DNA of 64,000 nucleotides from Candidatus Altimarinota bacterium (GCA_028697205.1 JAQVFO010000003.1:31986-95985); one strand, 5' to 3'. Numbered from the stretch's first letter, positions 31,787 to 42,821 are shown. Notes: generated by a model from the sequence alone, not told the origin. Numbers and translations: made by a program.

Positions 31787-33433
31787 ATGATAAAAGTAAA
31801 TAACAATGACTCAATAATTGATGTAATACAAAAAATATGAGAGGAGCATAAAAACGAAGTAATTATTGAATTCCCTTTTTGACATCCTATATTACATAAT
31901 TATTTATCTTTAAAAATTATTAAAAACAAGGCTTGAACTAAGCCTTTGACAATAATTACAAAAGATATAACAGCTAGAAAAATCTGAAAAAAACTTTGAA
32001 TAAATTTTTCAATAATAAAAGATGATAGTTTTATTGAATATTCTCACAAAGCTCAAATAATAAATCACAACCTTACATTTTTTGAGTATTTTAAGTATGA
32101 AGTAAAAAATTATATAAAAAAGACTATTAATTTTTTTACTAGAAATGAAAAAATAGATGAATTTAGAAAATATTCTACTAAATATTATCAAAAATCTTGA
32201 GTTTGATTTTTTTTATTAAGTCTACTTTTATCTGTTCTAGTATTTTTTATAGTTTTATTTTTTGCGATAAATAAAACATATATTTATATAAAACCTGAAA
32301 TTAACATAAAAACTGTAGCTCATAACTTTATTTTTAAAGATATATGAGATAAAGAAGATTTATTTTTAGATGATAAAATCGTGAAAATAAAAAAAATCTC
32401 TAAAATTATAAATTTAGATGAACAATTTCAAACAACTTGAATTAATCCATTGAAATCAAAAAAAAGTAAATGATCTGTAATATTTTTTAATAATTATGCT
32501 GAAGAAATGTATTTGAAACCAAATACTAGAATAGAGAGTAAAGATTGATTAATCTTTGAAATTTCAGAGGCAATTAAAATTCCAGCTTGAAGTATTGATT
32601 CAAACTGAAAATTATCTCCATGAATTTATAAAACTGAAGTAAATGCAAAAGATTATGACATAAACTGAAAATATATATGAGTTAGATGAAATTCAGTAAA
32701 AATAAAAGATAAATTTACATTACCTTGATTGAAAGATGATGATAAAGATAAAATATATGCTGAAGCAGCAAGTAATTTCAGTTGATGAGATAACTCTTAT
32801 GAAAGAGTATTATGAGAAGATGATATAAAAAATGCAAAAGTAATATTTGAAGATAAACTTAGAAGAGAAGCATTGAAAGAATTAAAAACATATCTAGATC
32901 AGGAAAACAGTTTAAATAACGTAACTTATGACTTGTTATCTTATTGAGATATATTAAAAGATATAAAATTTGATATAGAAACACCTAAAGATATAAAAGT
33001 ATGAGATAAAATAGAAAGTTATATCTTAAAATGAAGTATTTCATTTTCAAGCTATATATATAATAAAAATTCTGTCTTAAGTAAACTAAAAAGCATAATA
33101 AATGAAAAAATTATACCAGAAACTCAAAATCTTTTATCAATTGATGATAAATCTGTTAGGGTTACAAATTTGCTTTATGAAAATACTTATCCTAGGCTTG
33201 AAGTAAAACTTACTCTTGAAATCGATTCACTAGTATCACAAAACTTTTTAAATAAAAATAGTTGGTATGTTTTAAAACTAAAAAATCTTATACTCTGACT
33301 TGATAAGAAAGAAGCTGAAAAAATACTTTTAAATGATAAAAATATTAGAAGTGCAGATATAGAGATACAACCTTTCTTTATGAATAAGATTTCAAATATT
33401 CCTGATAATGTTGTTTTTAAGATAGAGGATTAA
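31787..33433 (+). CDS. Membrane-anchored protein with N-terminal Rossmann-like domain
   Basis: 548 residues. The first ~110 are cytoplasmic: VIIEFPFGHPILHNYLSLKII, TKPLTIITKDITARKIGKKLGI. This pattern is familiar from CPR proteins usually labelled baseplate J-like. A basic stretch, one membrane helix (GFFLLSLLLSVLVFFIVLFFAI, about 140-160) and a ~385-residue extracytoplasmic part follow. The latter is beta-rich and regular (AIKIPAGSIDSNGKLSPGIY, KTEVNAKDYDINGKYIGVRG, VYAEAASNFSGG-like segments) and ends in IPDNVVFKIED. No enzymatic motif is seen. Probably an envelope structural protein; the family name is inference from memory. Confidence 0.6.
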
Positions 33434-33463
33434 AAAGTTTTTATAATTGATTAGAAAACATAT

Positions 33464-33491
33464 TTGACTTATGTAAATATATTCATATTAT
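33464..33491 (+). promoter_or_regulatory. Candidate promoter TTGACT-16 bp-TATTAT
   Basis: TTGACT at 33464-33469 and TATTAT at 33486-33491, about 78 bp before the lysA start. Confidence 0.4.
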
Positions 33492-33568
33492 TCATTAATA
33501 AATCCCACTTTACTTTTTACCTTGCTTACATTTTTAATAAATATTAATCTTTAAATTAATTATACTTT

Positions 33569-34831
33569 ATGGTAAAACAATCTATACTTACTTTAGAACA
33601 AGCTAGATGACTTGATATTAATAATCATCCTACCCCTTTTGTAGTTTATGAACAAAAATGAATAGAAGCAAATATGTGAAGATTTTACAAAGCTTTTGAC
33701 TGGGTTTTAAATTTTCAAAATTACTTTGCTGTAAAAGCTTGTCCGAATCCGACGATTTTAAGAATATTAAAAAATCTATGAAGTTGAGCTGATTGTAGTT
33801 CTATGTGAGAATTAGTAATGAGTGAAATTTGTGGTTTAGAATGAGAAAATATTATGTTTACATCAAATAATACTCATGCTGCAGAATTCATAAAAGCTCA
33901 TTCTATGTGAGCAATTATAAACTTTGATGATATTATTCATATACCTTTTTATGAAAGACAGGTTTGAGAAATGCCAGAAATAGCTTGTTGCAGATTTAAC
34001 CCTGGTGAACTAAAAAGAGGAAATGATATTATTTGAAAACCTACTAATGCAAAATATTGAATGACAAGAGAACAAATATTTGAAGCATACAAAATGTTAA
34101 GAGATAAATGAGTAAAAAGATTTTGACTTCACACAATGGTAGCATCAAACGAGTTAAATCCAGATTATTTTATTGAAACGGCTAAAATACTTTTTGAGTT
34201 AGTTAAAGAGTTAGAGGAAAAATTATGAATTATTTTTGAATTTGTAAATTTGTGAGGCTGAATATGAATTCCATATAAACCAGAACAAAAAGAAGTAGAC
34301 TTAGAAAGAGTTTCAGAATGAATTCGTAAAGAATATAAAGAATTAATTTGAGAAACAAGAGAAAAAGCAATCAGAATAGTTATGGAATGTGGTCGTATGA
34401 TTACAGGCCCTTACTGACAACTTGTAACAAAAGTACAACATGTTACAGAAAAGTATAAAAACTATGTGTGAGTTGATGCAAGTATGCAATGTCTTATGAG
34501 ACCAGCATTGTATTGAGCTTACCATCATATAAGTGTTTTATGAAAAGAAAATGAACCTGCTAATCAAATATATGATGTAACTTGAAGTTTATGTGAAAAC
34601 AATGATAAATTTGCTATTGATAGACAACTTCCTGAAGTAAAAAAATGAGATTATTTAGTAATTCATGATGCTTGAGCTCATTGAACTGCAATGTGATTTA
34701 ATTATAATGCAAAACTTAGGCCAGCCGAATTATTAAAAACTACTGACTGAGAAATCAAACTTATTCGTAGAGCTGAAAATTTACAAGATTACTTTAGTAC
34801 TGTGAATTGAATAGATTGATTTTCAATATAA
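33569..34831 (+). CDS. lysA: Diaminopimelate decarboxylase family enzyme
   Basis: 420 residues. PLP-dependent fold III decarboxylase, producing lysine from meso-diaminopimelate in typical members. The PLP lysine is Lys56 in NYFAVKACPNP. Other sites: GSGADCSSMGEL, CCRFNPGE, FGLHTMVASNEL, the phosphate-binding FVNLGGGIGIPY, ECGRMITGPYG, then YDVTGSLCENNDKFA with the active-site Cys of the partner subunit and HDAGAHGTAMGFNYNAKLRPAEL. All essential residues are there. No other lysine-pathway gene is nearby, so decarboxylation of a scavenged or related amino acid cannot be excluded. Confidence 0.9.
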
Positions 34832-34854
34832 ATAAATCTTTGTTTATAACAAAA

Positions 34855-35814
34855 TTACCTATCCATACACCTATTACATTCACACCCTTTTAAATACTTA
34901 TCAAAAATCTGATAAAACCACTTTCTTACATCATCTGATTCTCTATAAAACAAATCCTTATCTTTCTTTAGTTTATATAATAAATCAAGATATGGATTTT
35001 TTTGAAGCATTTTATTATAATCATCATAAGTATACATAAGTCCTCACACAAATATTGAATTAATTTTTGAAAAATTTATTTTTGGAACTAAATATTCTAA
35101 AAATTTAGTATAAATTTCTTGATAATTTTCTATCTCTAGAAGTGGTTGAAATCTAATTCAAACTAAAAAACCAGCATCACACATAGTATTTATTGCTTTT
35201 ATTCTTTCATCTAATTTTGGTGTTTTAAATTCATATTTTTCTATTACTTCACTTGGATTAAGAGAAAATGCTATTTCTGTATTTTTTGGAATATTAGTCA
35301 AACTTAATAAATTTTTTAAATTTGTTGATTTTGTCCTTATCTCCATATTTGCATTATCCAAAGTTTCAAAAAATGGAATAAATTCCTCTGTAAACTTTGT
35401 CATGCTATCAGTTGCAAGATTGTCAGAATAATCGGAACTATAAAACCGATAAAAATTGGATTTATCCTTAACTGTTTCTAAAATCTGCTCTTTTATTTCT
35501 TCATAATTCACAAAAAAAACTTGGGTATCATTTTTAAAAGCTCATTTCAAATAACAATAACTACAATCGTAAATACAATTTAGTGAATTTTTAAAAAAAT
35601 ACCCAACTCATGGATTCCCATAAAAAGGAGGAACTTTTGTAATAGCATTATTTACTCAAGCTATTATTATTGATTTTTCAGTATTTCAAGCTAAGTTCTT
35701 ATCAAAAATATTTTTATAATTATCAATTTCAAGGATTTTTGCACCTTTATAAAATGAAATTATATTTTTTGCTATGTTATTATTTTTATACTTCTTTTCT
35801 AAGTAGATTATCAT
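34855..35814 (-). CDS. Radical SAM protein of the spore photoproduct lyase (SplB) type
   Basis: 319 residues. The CX3CX2C motif CIYDCSYC lies in the NSLNCIYDCSYCYLKGAF segment. The surrounding NPGVGYFFKNSLNC, YRFYSSDYSDNLATD, EIRTKSTNLKNLL, IAFSLNPSEVIEKYEFKTP and VGIRFQPLLEI match the SPL family. The authentic lyase repairs UV-induced spore photoproduct in endospores; non-spore formers carry related proteins of unknown role, so DNA repair is possible but unproven. The C-terminus has a further Cys pair (CECNRC). Starts 3 bp after the methyltransferase stop. Confidence 0.8.
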
Positions 35815-35816
35815 GA

Positions 35817-36338
35817 TTATTTTATTTTATATTCATAAATTGAGTTCAAAACACTAGATTCTTTGTGTCTAACTTCGTCAAATTTATCATTACTCATCTT
35901 AAAACAATATGAGTAAAATCTAGATGTATCTTTCATTTCCCTTTCCAATTTTGGTGATAGCTTATTTGTTACAGTTTCAGGAAGTCAAAAAACATAAAAT
36001 ATATCAAATTTAGAAAAATCCAATTTCATTGCATTTCAATAAACTATTTTTATATTTTTTAGTCCAGAAAAAAATACTTTAATTTTTGATATTATATAAA
36101 AAAGTGGTGATAGCTCTATTCAAACTATTTCATTTTGAGGAAAATTTTTTGCAAAAAATAAACTAACTTTTCCTGTTCCACATCCTATTTCTAAAAACTT
36201 TTCTCATTTTTTTAAATTTATAATTTTTAAAAGTCTTATTAAGTCACTATTTTTTGTCGGGACAAAAGGAGCAAGTGAAAGAAAAGAAAATAATGAAAGA
36301 AGTACAATTAAGATAAATATGTTTAAGTAAATATTCAA
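35817..36338 (-). CDS. SAM-dependent methyltransferase with an N-terminal membrane helix
   Basis: 173 residues from a TTG at 36338. No ATG opens this frame, and a stop lies 9 bp upstream of it. The N-terminus is one hydrophobic helix (IFILIVLLSLFSFLSLAPF) followed by VPTKNSDLIRLLKI. Motif I is KFLEIGCGTGKVSLFFAK, then NEIVGIELSPLFYIISKI and VYGNAMKLDFSKFDIFYVFG, a class I methyltransferase of the small rRNA/protein-methylase-like group common in CPR genomes. Membrane attachment is unusual. Substrate unknown. Coupled to the radical SAM gene. Confidence 0.75.
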
Positions 36339-36398
36339 AAGTAAAAATTAATTAGTAATTACGCTGATTATATGAAAATAACAAGATTTTTCAAAAAC

Positions 36399-36432
36399 AA
36401 AAAACCTACTTTTTTATAAAAAGTAGGTTTTT
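36399..36432 (-). terminator. Terminator after tRNA-Trp
   Basis: Near-perfect 15-bp hairpin with AAACCTACTTTTT arms and a U-run on the minus strand, 13 bp behind the tRNA 3' end. It ends the long minus-strand translation cluster. Confidence 0.75.
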
Positions 36433-36444
36433 AAGAATCTTAAA

Positions 36445-36519
36445 TGGCACCCCCACTAGGAATCGAACCTAGCATACAGGATTTGGAGTCCTGTGTTATA
36501 GCCGCTTAACTATGGAGGT
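36445..36519 (-). tRNA. tRNA-Trp (anticodon CCA)
   Basis: Cloverleaf with acceptor ACCTCCA / TGGGGGT (one G-U pair), anticodon stem CAGGA / TCCTG around loop CTCCAAA giving anticodon CCA, T-arm CTAGG-TTCGATT-CCTAG, discriminator G and an encoded CCA end. The CCA anticodon reads UGG only, in line with UGA not being a Trp codon here. Confidence 0.95.
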
Positions 36520-36550
36520 AAAAACAAAGTCTTACGACTTTGTAAAAATT

Positions 36551-36733
36551 TTACTTCTTATTTGTAAGCCAATCTATAAATAAATATACCAAAATTCATA
36601 ATCAAATTATAAATTGAGTCATAAATATTTGTCAAAAAATCTTATCAATTTTTGGAAACCAAACTAAGAGAATAGCCTGTATAATTCATAAAATCAATAA
36701 AACAATTACAAATTTCTGTAAAAATTTTTTCAT
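36551..36733 (-). CDS. Small membrane protein, two helices
   Basis: 60 residues: basic start MKKFLQKF, helix VIVLLILGIIQAILLVWF, short loop PKIDKIFG, helix MTQFIIGLGILVYLFIDWL, basic end TNKK. Lies 11 bp downstream of tsf on the same strand and 32 bp before tRNA-Trp. Two helices with positive ends suggest cytoplasmic termini. Family not recognised. Confidence 0.6.
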
Positions 36734-36744
36734 AAATTTTTTTA

Positions 36745-37524
36745 TTAGATACTAAATCTAAAGAATTTTTCTAGATTATCTTCTCAAATAAATTGTTTAA
36801 CTTTTAAATCTGGATTTATTACAAAAGCTTGTTCAAGTAATGAAATTTCATCTTTAAATTTATTCATTTTTCAAACTAATATATTTTCAAGTACTACGTC
36901 TGGTTTTCCAGCCATTTTTGGATCATTTTTCATGATTTCCATTTGAATAGCTTTTTCTTTTTCAACAGCTTCTACACTTATATCAGTAGTAGATAAAAAT
37001 TCTGGATTTGTAGCAGTTATATGCATAGCAACTTGTTTCAATTTCTCAGAATCTGTATCAGATTTCTTAGATACAACTACAGCAGCTAGTTTACCATTTG
37101 AATGAACGTAAGACTCAATCTTAGATCATTCTACAACTTGTGCAGCTTTTATAGTCATATTTTCACCAAGTTCTAAAACTGATTCTTGTTTGATTTGTTC
37201 CATTTCTTCAATTGATTTTCCATCTTTTAGCATTTGCATCAATTTTGATACAAGTTTTTGAAATCACTCTGATTTAGCTAGGAAATCTGTTTCACAAGTA
37301 AGTGATAAAACATAACATTTGCTTCATTCACAATCAATTTTTATATATCATTCTGAAGTTTCTCTATCAGCTTTTTTTGCTGCTTTAGCTAAACCTTTTT
37401 TTCTAAGTTCTTCGATAGCTTTTTCCATATCTCAGTTAGTCGTAACTAGAGCTTCTTTACACTCCATCATACCAACTCAAGTAATTTCTCTAAGCTCTTT
37501 AACTTGTGATGCAGTTATTGTCAT
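36745..37524 (-). CDS. tsf: Translation elongation factor Ts
   Basis: 259 residues. Nucleotide exchange factor for EF-Tu. N-terminal UBA-like domain with VKELREITGVGMMECKEALV, then KAIEELRKKGLAKAAKKADRET, and the core ECETDFLAK-type block as LSLTCETDFLAKSEGFQ. A second core region MHITATNPEFLSTTD and the C-terminal LEQAFVINPDLKVKQFI complete the family pattern. Lies downstream of rpsB with a 111-residue membrane gene between them, whereas rpsB-tsf are adjacent in most bacteria. Confidence 0.95.
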
Positions 37525-37547
37525 TTTTTTGAAAGTTAAAAAATAAA

Positions 37548-37883
37548 TTATTTAGAATCTTTTTTAGAGTTTCTTTTTTCTTCTATTTTATCAATAAATT
37601 CTATTCTAATATCTTCTCAATTATATGCTTTGTATCAGTAATAAATACTTACTCACACGTAAAATAAAGATAATAAAGGTAAAAGAGGAAGTAAAATAAA
37701 AACTATACTGAATGCAAAAGAAAGAATCATATATAAAATTATAAGATAAATCCCATATTTTATATTTTTTTCCAGATCAGGAGTTTTATTTTCTTCAACA
37801 AAAAATAATAGTACAGCAACTAAAGGAAAGTAACAAATAGCATTTTTAAAATTATCTTTTGGAGACTTTTCATTTGATTCCAT
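37548..37883 (-). CDS. Membrane protein of the DUF4870-like type
   Basis: 111 residues inserted between rpsB and tsf. Polar start (MESNEKSPKDNFKN), helix AICYFPLVAVLLFFVE, acidic/basic loop NKTPDLEKNIKYG, two further helices (IYLIILYMILSFAFSIVFIL and LPLLPLLSLFYVGVSIYYG) and a strongly charged tail. The layout resembles DUF4870/Tic20-type small membrane proteins. No function can be stated. Confidence 0.6.
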
Positions 37884-37914
37884 AAGTATTTAATTAAATG
37901 TTAAAGTTAGAACT

Positions 37915-37947
37915 TGTTTTAGGTGACTATTTTTATCACCTAAAACA
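37915..37947 (-). terminator. Hairpin downstream of rpsB
   Basis: 12-bp stem TGTTTTAGGTGA / TCACCTAAAACA with a nine-base loop between rpsB and the next gene. No U-run follows on the minus strand, so it may be a processing or attenuation site instead of a full terminator. Confidence 0.5.
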
Positions 37948-37967
37948 TTTTATATAATTATCTTTAA

Positions 37968-38813
37968 CTATGCTTCAACTTCTTCAGTTTTAGTAGCTTT
38001 TTTAGCTTTTGGTTCAGTTTTTACTTCTTCAGTTTTTGTTTCTGGTTTTTTAAATGATTTTTTTTCACCAGATATTTTTTTATCTTCTATTTTTTTTACT
38101 TTAACTCATTCATTTGTTCTATCTTGAGTTGTAGGAACAGCTCAAACAACAATAGATGATTTTAAAGAATTTGCAATAAATAAAAGAGATTTTGGAGAAT
38201 TAGTATTTGCTGGAATACAATTTGAAACAACTATATCATCTCAATTTGAATTAAGTATTGATATGCATTCTATATTTAAAGAATTTGCTTCTTTTATAGC
38301 TTGACTTTCATATACTCAATCAACTACAAAAATTAATTCTGGTAATTTTTTCATTTCTTTTAATCAACCATATGCTTTACTTAATTTATCTAATTCAAGT
38401 AATCTTGAAGCTTTTTCTTTTTTAGTAAGAGTTTCAAATTCTCCTAATTCTTGATCTTTCAATAATTTCAAGTATGTACCTATTCTTCTTCTTATAGTTT
38501 TAAAATTTGTTAAAAGTCCTGGAACCCATTTTTCAGAAACGTAAAAATTTCCAGTATCAATAGCTAATTTTTGGAAAGCATCTTTAGCTTGTAATCTAGT
38601 AGCAACAAATAATACTTTTTTTCCACTTTTTGTTACTTCGTTAAGTCTAGCTTTTACTTCTTCAATTTTTTCAGCAGTTTTTACTAAATTAATTACGTGA
38701 ATTCAATTAGTAGCTCCATAAATATATGGTTTCATTCTAGGATTCCAAAAATTTACTTTATTTCCTATGTGTAATAAATTATCAAACATAGATTTTAACA
38801 CTTCTCTTTCCAT
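37968..38813 (-). CDS. rpsB: 30S ribosomal protein S2
   Basis: 281 residues. Shows the S2 pattern: LLHIGNKVNFWNPRMKPYIYG, IHVINLVKTAEKIEE, KKVLFVATRLQAKDAF, KWVPGLLTNFKTI, LPELIFVVDGVYESQAIKEA and ISILNSNGDDIVVSNCIPANT. After about residue 225 it has a lysine/glutamate/threonine-rich extension (KTEEVKTEPKAKKATKTEEV) similar in composition to the tail of S1, its neighbour. Ends in TAG. Order on the minus strand is rpsA, rpsB, membrane gene, tsf. Confidence 0.96.
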
Positions 38814-38910
38814 TTTTTATTATATCCTTAAAAATTAAAATTTTTATATAATCAACTTATACCGTGACATCTTCAAGATGCAGGAAGCATAATCCTATAT
38901 AAAATAAATA

Positions 38911-40140
38911 TTATTCAGCAACAACTTCAGGAGTTGCAACTTCTTCTTTTTTAGCTGTTTTTTTAGCTTTTGGTTCTTCTTTTACTTCTTTTGCTTCTTT
39001 AGGTTCTTCTTTTTTACTTTCTTCTTTAGCTACTTCTTTTGGAGCTTCAGTTAAAGCTTTTATAGATAAACCAATTCTTTTTTCATTTGGTTCAAAATTT
39101 ATAATTTTTACACTAGTTTCTTGACCAACTTTTACATAATCTCTTATATCTTTAACAACACCATGAGATATTTCAGAAAGGTGGATTAATCATTGAATTC
39201 CTCCATCTAATTCTATAAATGCTCAGAATTGAGAAATTCTTGAAATTGGAGCTTTTATAACATCACCAACTTTGTATTTTTTAGCCAATACATCCCAAGG
39301 ATTTTCTCTAAGTCTTTTTATAGATAAAGATATTTTTTCACTATCTAAACCTATAACTTTTACTTTTACTTTTTGTCCAACTTTTGCAAATTTAGATAAG
39401 TTTGTAACATGTCCCCAATCAATTTCAGAAACGTGAACTAATCATTCTAAACCATCAAAAGTAACAAATAATCAGTAAGATAAAATTCAACTTACAGTTC
39501 ATTCTACTACATCACCTTCTTTTAAGCTTTCAAGTGCTTTTCCTCTCTTTTCTTCTATTGCAGCTTTTTCAGAGAAAATTATTTTTTTACCTCCTTCATC
39601 TACATTTATTACTTTTACTTTAAATTCTTGTCATACAAGACCATTTAAATGAGCCAAGATTTTTTCTTGATCTGCTCATTCAACTCTTGGATAATGAATC
39701 GGAGTTAATTGTGATACAGGAATAAATCATTTTAAACCATCTATATCAACAAGTAAACCTCATTTATTAGCTTCAGTTGGTCTAACAGTAATAATTTCAC
39801 CACTTCAAAAATATTTTCATAGATTTGAAAGAGATTTGATTTGATTTGCTCTTTTTAAAGATAAAATCAATAATCATCTTTCAACTGAATCTCAAAGAAC
39901 CATTACTTCTATAGCATCTCAATCTTTTAAAGAATTTAGATCTACAGTATTTCCTAGTTCTTTATTAATTACTAATCATGCAAATTGGTTATTTACATTA
40001 ACTAATATATTTTTCTTTTCTACTTTTACAACACTACCAGTAATAACATCTCATTCACGAGGATATTTTATTTCTGGAGATTCTTTAAACAGCTCTTCAA
40101 ACAGAGCTAAATCAACGTTTTTTTCTGCTTTTTTTGCCAT
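38911..40140 (-). CDS. rpsA: Ribosomal protein S1-like protein, four S1 domains
   Basis: 409 residues. Four S1 RNA-binding (OB) domains at about 28-95, 112-193, 206-275 and 293-363, the last two showing the classical GLFVTFDGLEGLVHVSEI and GAFIELDGGIQGLIHLSEIS. A Lys/Glu-rich tail of ~45 residues follows. S1 helps unfold and bind mRNA at initiation, which matters in an organism whose genes lack visible Shine-Dalgarno sequences. Four domains instead of six is usual outside Proteobacteria. The leader upstream can fold over a long range (40167-40282). Confidence 0.93.
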
Positions 40141-40166
40141 ATTAGGGCTACAGGTTAAAAAATAAA

Positions 40167-40282
40167 ATAGTGAAATTCTTACTCTAGAATCAACTTTTTA
40201 CAAGGCTTTTGTTTGTTAATTCTTACGAGAATTTCTTTTTTAAAAGTTACGAAGTAAAATTTTTATTGAAAAATTTCACTAT
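40167..40282 (-). promoter_or_regulatory. Structured leader of rpsA
   Basis: An 11-bp inverted repeat (ATAGTGAAATT near 40167-40177 and AATTTCACTAT at 40272-40282) closes a ~116-nt stretch directly upstream of rpsA. Inside, AATTCT-CGTA-AGAATT forms a second hairpin. Self-regulation of S1 through its mRNA leader is known in other bacteria; for this element it is inference. Confidence 0.4.
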
Positions 40283-40290
40283 GATAATTT

Positions 40291-40458
40291 TTAATTATTA
40301 CATTTTTTTGATAATTGTTCTTTTACAGAACTTCATAATAACAATCTTTTTAGAGCCCAATTACACTCTCTCTTAAGATTTCAAACAACTCATAAATTTT
40401 CCTCTAACCTTTTATTTCTTCAAAGGCAGTAATCAATATCTCAAGAATTCAGTTTCAT
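40291..40458 (-). CDS. Short open frame between tRNA-His and rpsA, possibly coding
   Basis: 55 codons from ATG 40458 to TAA, basic, with three Cys (DYCLGRNKRL, KRECNWALKR, SKKCNN) and several TGA glycines. No signal peptide or membrane helix. It is the only open frame between tRNA-His and the rpsA leader. The Trp, Cys and Arg content is higher than random AT-rich DNA would give, which argues for coding, but I do not recognise it. Confidence 0.4.
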
Positions 40459-40496
40459 AAAAATAAAGTTACTATTTACTAATCATTACGTTTTTA

Positions 40497-40574
40497 TGGG
40501 GTGCTCGAAGGGGTTCGAACCCTCGACCTCCAGAGTCACAATCTGGCATTCTAACCAACTGAACTACGAGCACC
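40497..40574 (-). tRNA. tRNA-His (anticodon GTG)
   Basis: Acceptor GTGCTCG / CGAGCAC with the additional G(-1) typical of tRNA-His opposite a discriminator C, anticodon stem CCAGA / TCTGG around TTGTGAC giving anticodon GTG, T-arm GAGGG-TTCGAAC-CCCTT region, encoded CCA. Confidence 0.95.
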
Positions 40575-40677
40575 ATATATTTTTTCCAATACAACAAAAT
40601 TTGCCTTAGAAATCTAAAGCAAAAAAAGTATATGAAAAAGTGATTAAAAAGCAAATTTTTTTATGAAAAAAATAATA

Positions 40678-41190
40678 CTAATTTTTTAAGTAACTTCCTA
40701 TATTTATAAATAAATCCAATATTCACTTTATTTCTCTTACTTCTTTCCATTTTTCTATATCAAAATCAATTATTGCCACTCATAAAGTTCACATTCAAAG
40801 ATTTTCATTTCAAGACAAAAATCAAGTTAGCCTTGATACAAAAGGATTATGTCAAATTATAACTAAAACATTATTTTTATCATTTACTTTTGAAATTAAA
40901 TCTAAATAATAATCTAAGGTCTCAGACATATGATAATCATAAATTCATTTATCATAAACGACTTTTTCATTTTCTCCATCTAATTCTTCCCAAAGTCATT
41001 CTAAAGTTTCTCTAGTTCTTACAGCACTACTACACAAAATCAAATCAGTTTTTAATTCTAGTTTCTTTAATATTTTTGATATAAATTTGATTTCCTCAAT
41101 TCATTTATCAGAAAGAGGTCTTTCAAAATCTATCATATTAGTATTTTTAAATCCAGATTTTGCATGACGAACTATTATTAATCTTTTCAT
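40678..41190 (-). CDS. Histidine phosphatase family protein (SixA-like)
   Basis: 170 residues. Begins MKRLIIVRHAKSGFKN with the RHG-type catalytic motif (RHA here), then FERPLSDKGIEEIKFI, LILCSSAVRTRETLEGL and the second catalytic His in NVLVIIGHNPFVSRL. This is the short SixA-like branch that removes phosphate from phosphohistidine or small phosphate esters. Ends in TAG. Its ATG is 6 bp after the hflX stop, so the two are coupled. Confidence 0.88.
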
Positions 41191-41195
41191 AAATA

Positions 41196-42383
41196 TTATT
41201 TTAAATTTTTAATTATTTCTTTTTTTAATTCTTCAAGTCAGATTTTTTTAAAACTTGATATAAAAATTGGTTTATATGTTTTAAACCTTTTTTTTATATC
41301 TTTTAATTGTTCAGGTGTTAACAAATCAATCTTATTAAATATATATAATCTTGATTGATTTGCATTTATAGAAGTTAAAATATTTTCAACAACTTGTATT
41401 TTCTCATCTATTTTTGGATCACTTGTATCAACAACATGTAATAATAAATCTGATTCAATACTATCCTCAAGTGTAGAAGCAAATGCCTTTATCAAATCTG
41501 GTGGTAAATCTCTAATAAATCAAATTGTATCGTTTAATAAAATTTCTGTCGGTTTTTCATAAATAAAATCATCTCATTTTATTTTTGAGTTTTCTATATG
41601 CATTTTTCCCACCGAAGTTCAAAGTGTAGCAAATAATTTATCTTCACTAAGAACTCATTTTCAAGTTAAAGTATTTAATAAACTTGATTTTCAAGCATTT
41701 GTATAACCAACTATTCAAACTGTGAAAAATCATTTTTTCCTTCTTCATTTTCTATGTTCCTCTCTTACATGTTCATATTTTTCTAGTTCCTTTTTTATGT
41801 TAAATTGCATATCTCTTAAGTGTCTTTTCATTATTTCAGTGTTTGTTTCTCACTTTCATCTTGCAAGTTTAGATCAACCTCATTGTCTTGACAATTCCAT
41901 ACCCATACCAAAAATACGAGGTCCCATATGTTTTATAGATGCTAACTCTATTTGTAGTCTACTTTCCTCTGTTCTTGCATTTTTCTCAAAAATTTTCAAA
42001 ATTAAATCAACTCTATCCCATGCTTTTGCTCAAATAGTTCTTAGTTTTTCATTTACATGATATATCTGATGAGGTTTTAAAATATCTCAAAAAATAAGTA
42101 ATGAAGATCAAGTTTCTTTCATTTCACTTATTATTTCATCCAATTTTCAAGATCAAATATAAGTGTTATAATCTGGTGCTCATCTTTTTTGAATTTGTTT
42201 TAAAATAACAAGTCATCAATAAGTTGTAACAAGATTTTCAAGTTCTACAAGCCTGTCTTCCATATTTTCTCTTGTACAACAAGTCGGAATTATATCTGCT
42301 ATGAATACTTTTAATTCTCAAGTTTGATACTCTATTTTTTCTTGAATCTGTTCAAGTTCTCTTTGTGATTTTACTTTTGTCAT
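41196..42383 (-). CDS. hflX: GTPase HflX
   Basis: 395 residues. Ribosome-splitting GTPase. N-terminal HflX domain with KRGAPDYNTYIGSGKLDEI and IFGDILKPHQIYHVNE, KAWDRVDLILKIFEKNARTEESRLQIELA, a Gly/Arg linker (RQGGSKLARGKGET) and the Ras-like G domain: G1 GYTNAGKSSLLNTLTG, G2 LFATLGTS, G3 DTIGFIRDLP, G4 NKID and G5 SSFKKIG. Complete. The GSGK, GKGE and DTIGF glycines include TGA codons. Confidence 0.95.
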
Positions 42384-42388
42384 AGTTT

Positions 42389-42817
42389 TTAATTCTTTTT
42401 TAATTTTCTATATATATCATTTATTCAGTTAAAGACCTCACGATTTATATATTCAGAATAAGTTAAAGCAGTATTTATATTTTCTTTAAAATGTGTTATA
42501 TTTCAATTTTCATAATACAATATTGCCTCCATTAAAATTATAGATATTTGTCATTCTGGTAAATTATTTTCTAAATTTATTCTTGCTAAATCTACATACC
42601 TTTCATGCAATACACTAAACTTTTCTTTACTTCTTTTACTAACATACATTTGATGTCTTAATTCTCTCATTCATGAGGTTTCAACAAATCATAAAGAAGT
42701 GGCTAATTTTTCTAAAAAATTCAAATTCATTATTTCTTCTACTCATAGTACCCCGCTTCATATAGAATCAGTTTCTAAAATAAAATCAGAAGAATCTTGT
42801 GATAAATTTTCTTTCAT
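42389..42817 (-). CDS. Hypothetical helical protein
   Basis: 142 residues, soluble. DSSDFILETDSIGSGVLGVEE at the start, then helical segments NLNFLEKLATSLGF, VETSGMRELRHQMYVSKRSKE and KFSVLHERYVDLARINLENN, and LPEGQISIILMEAILYYENGN. ATG 4 bp after the alkyltransferase-like stop, stop 5 bp before hflX: clearly part of the operon. No family recognised. Confidence 0.7.
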
Positions 42818-42821
42818 AATT

